A DNA stretch of 32,410 bases from Candidatus Methanovirga australis. Its GTDB lineage: Archaea > Methanobacteriota > Methanobacteria > Methanobacteriales > Methanobacteriaceae. Shown one piece after another: positions 31,282 to 32,410 of the stretch (the stretch's first letter is position 1; the number at the start of each line of letters is the position of its first letter). The translations under genes and the position numbers were made by a program. The notes below the pieces were generated by a model. The model made no database searches. It saw only the letters and a list, made by a program, of their open reading frames with translations, and had not been told where the DNA came from. The stretch spans positions 1 through 32,410 of the forward strand of contig JAISTD010000096.1 in assembly GCA_031272765.1 (NCBI GenBank), given 5' to 3'.

Positions 31282-31580
31282 ATGAACAATGAAATTAATC
31301 TTATCAGCAACAAATGTAGATGATATTAAAAAACACTGTGTATAAATATAAATGAATATTTTGATCAAATAGTAGACTGGGAAATCTTCAACCCAATACT
31401 GCCACAATCATATAAAAATAAGACATAAAAATGTGGAAAACCTGAATTTGATATTATTAGTTATATTTAAAACATTGATAATTCAAAAAACCTATGGTTT
31501 ATCTGATCCTGAATTGAGAGAAAATCCTTCATGAGTAGAGTATCCTAATAGCTTATTGCACAATTCCATTCCAATGAAAA
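31282..31580 (+). pseudogene. Decayed IS5-like transposase N-terminal fragment
   Basis: Frames with stops and shifts read FDQIVDWEIFNPILPQSYKNKT*KCGKPEFDII and LVIFKTLIIQKTYGLSDPELRENPS, the characteristic 'VDW..F.P.L...Y.N..-GRP..D.I...K.LI.Q..YGLSDPELE' N-terminus. Confidence 0.65.
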
Positions 31581-31616
31581 AAAATATTAATTTAATAAAA
31601 TTTTAATAAAAAATTT

Positions 31617-32165
31617 TCAATTACCAAAAATCAAAGATTTGGTAATTTTCTTTAAATTCTTTTTTTTCAAGGAATGATGAGTTTTAACGAAATTATGAAC
31701 GGTTTTATATAAATCTAAGCTTAATTGTAGCCATTTATACTTTTTTGGAGTAAGGATATTGTTTTTCTGGTTAATCTCTTGTTATCTTGCCTTAGATTTA
31801 AATTTTGACATTCAATTAGTGTTGTTGAAATGTCGTGATAGTTTTTTTCTTCAGGTTTTCCGTACACGATACTTTTTTCAACACTTTCTATTTCTGCCTT
31901 TTTACAGTTCTTTTATAACTTGTGCATATTTCAATTCTTCGAAAGGATCTTATAATTGGTTTTTGAAGTCTTCCATTCTTTTATTGTTGGGTGTGGTTGT
32001 ATGGCTTCACTGTATTTGTTTAATAATGAGTGTTTATAGAATTCTCTTCCATCTGTGTACAAATAGGGGTAGATTGTTTCCATTTTATGACTTCTGATGT
32101 ATTGTTTTTACGATTTCATACTGAGGATTTTTTGGGTCATATCCTCCAAGATGAGCTGCTAAAAT
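31617..32165 (-). pseudogene. Decayed DDE-type transposase fragment, multiple frameshifts
   Basis: Minus-strand pieces: YLYTDGREFYKHSLLNKYSE; ELKYAQVIKEL; KAEIESVEKSIVYGKPEE; TTLIECQNLNLRQDNKRLTRKTIS; KWLQLSLDLYKTVHNFVKTHHSLK. Together they follow the order of 'DGR.SY..L...Y / YAQV.K / VE.R.VYG / ERxNLTxRQ..RRLTRKT / YNFV.PH.SL'. Plus-strand ORF 31759..32097 is antisense to this. Confidence 0.65.
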
Positions 32166-32410
32166 ATATCTTATTAATTATAAAATAAAGAAACAAACAA
32201 CTAAACATGAAAAAATATTAACAATGACCCCATTCTCAAATCTTTAAAAAAAAATTTTTAAAAAATAAGAATAATAATAGAATAAATTTGAACTATTGTT
32301 ATGACATGAGTATTTTTCTGCATAAATTCTTCATGTATAATGTTTTGATAATTTTTCATCAGCATCTCCTTTAGTGAAATTCCAGCTTATTTTACAATTA
32401 TTTTCATTTC

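Noticed and set aside
31759-32097. Plus-strand 112-aa hydrophobic ORF as a new membrane protein
   Set aside because: The opposite strand gives ordered transposase-like fragments; Phe/Leu richness is the antisense of Lys/Glu-rich coding.

Overview
This AT-rich archaeal window has the character of a Methanobrevibacter-type methanogen (Methanobacteriales). Its core is a syntenic methanogenesis block on the minus strand. mcrBDCGA (18647→13701) is followed by mtrEDCBAFGH (13180→8254), each operon ending in a recognisable hairpin plus T-tract terminator. Downstream are two paralogous CaCA-type Na+/Ca2+ antiporters (one frameshifted), a UspA gene between them, and methanogenesis marker 14. On the plus strand right of mcr are a frameshifted YhgE/Pip-like gene, an NfeD–SPFH pair, archaeal phosphoglycerate mutase (apgM) and phosphoglucosamine mutase (glmM). 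Both window ends carry adhesin-like parallel beta-helix surface proteins. The left one is frameshifted and runs off the window edge; two more lie at 26.5-31.1 kb. They share a ~640 bp nearly identical module as direct repeats around the mcr/mtr block. The accessory part shows a MITE-like element with 19-bp perfect terminal inverted repeats and a possible 5-bp target duplication, a CRISPR-like pair of 30-bp repeats with one 37-bp spacer, two decayed transposase genes, and nested intergenic repeats. I found no convincing new multi-gene system. The most interesting signals are the small repeat elements, the adhesin recombination architecture, and the restriction of frameshifts to non-core genes.
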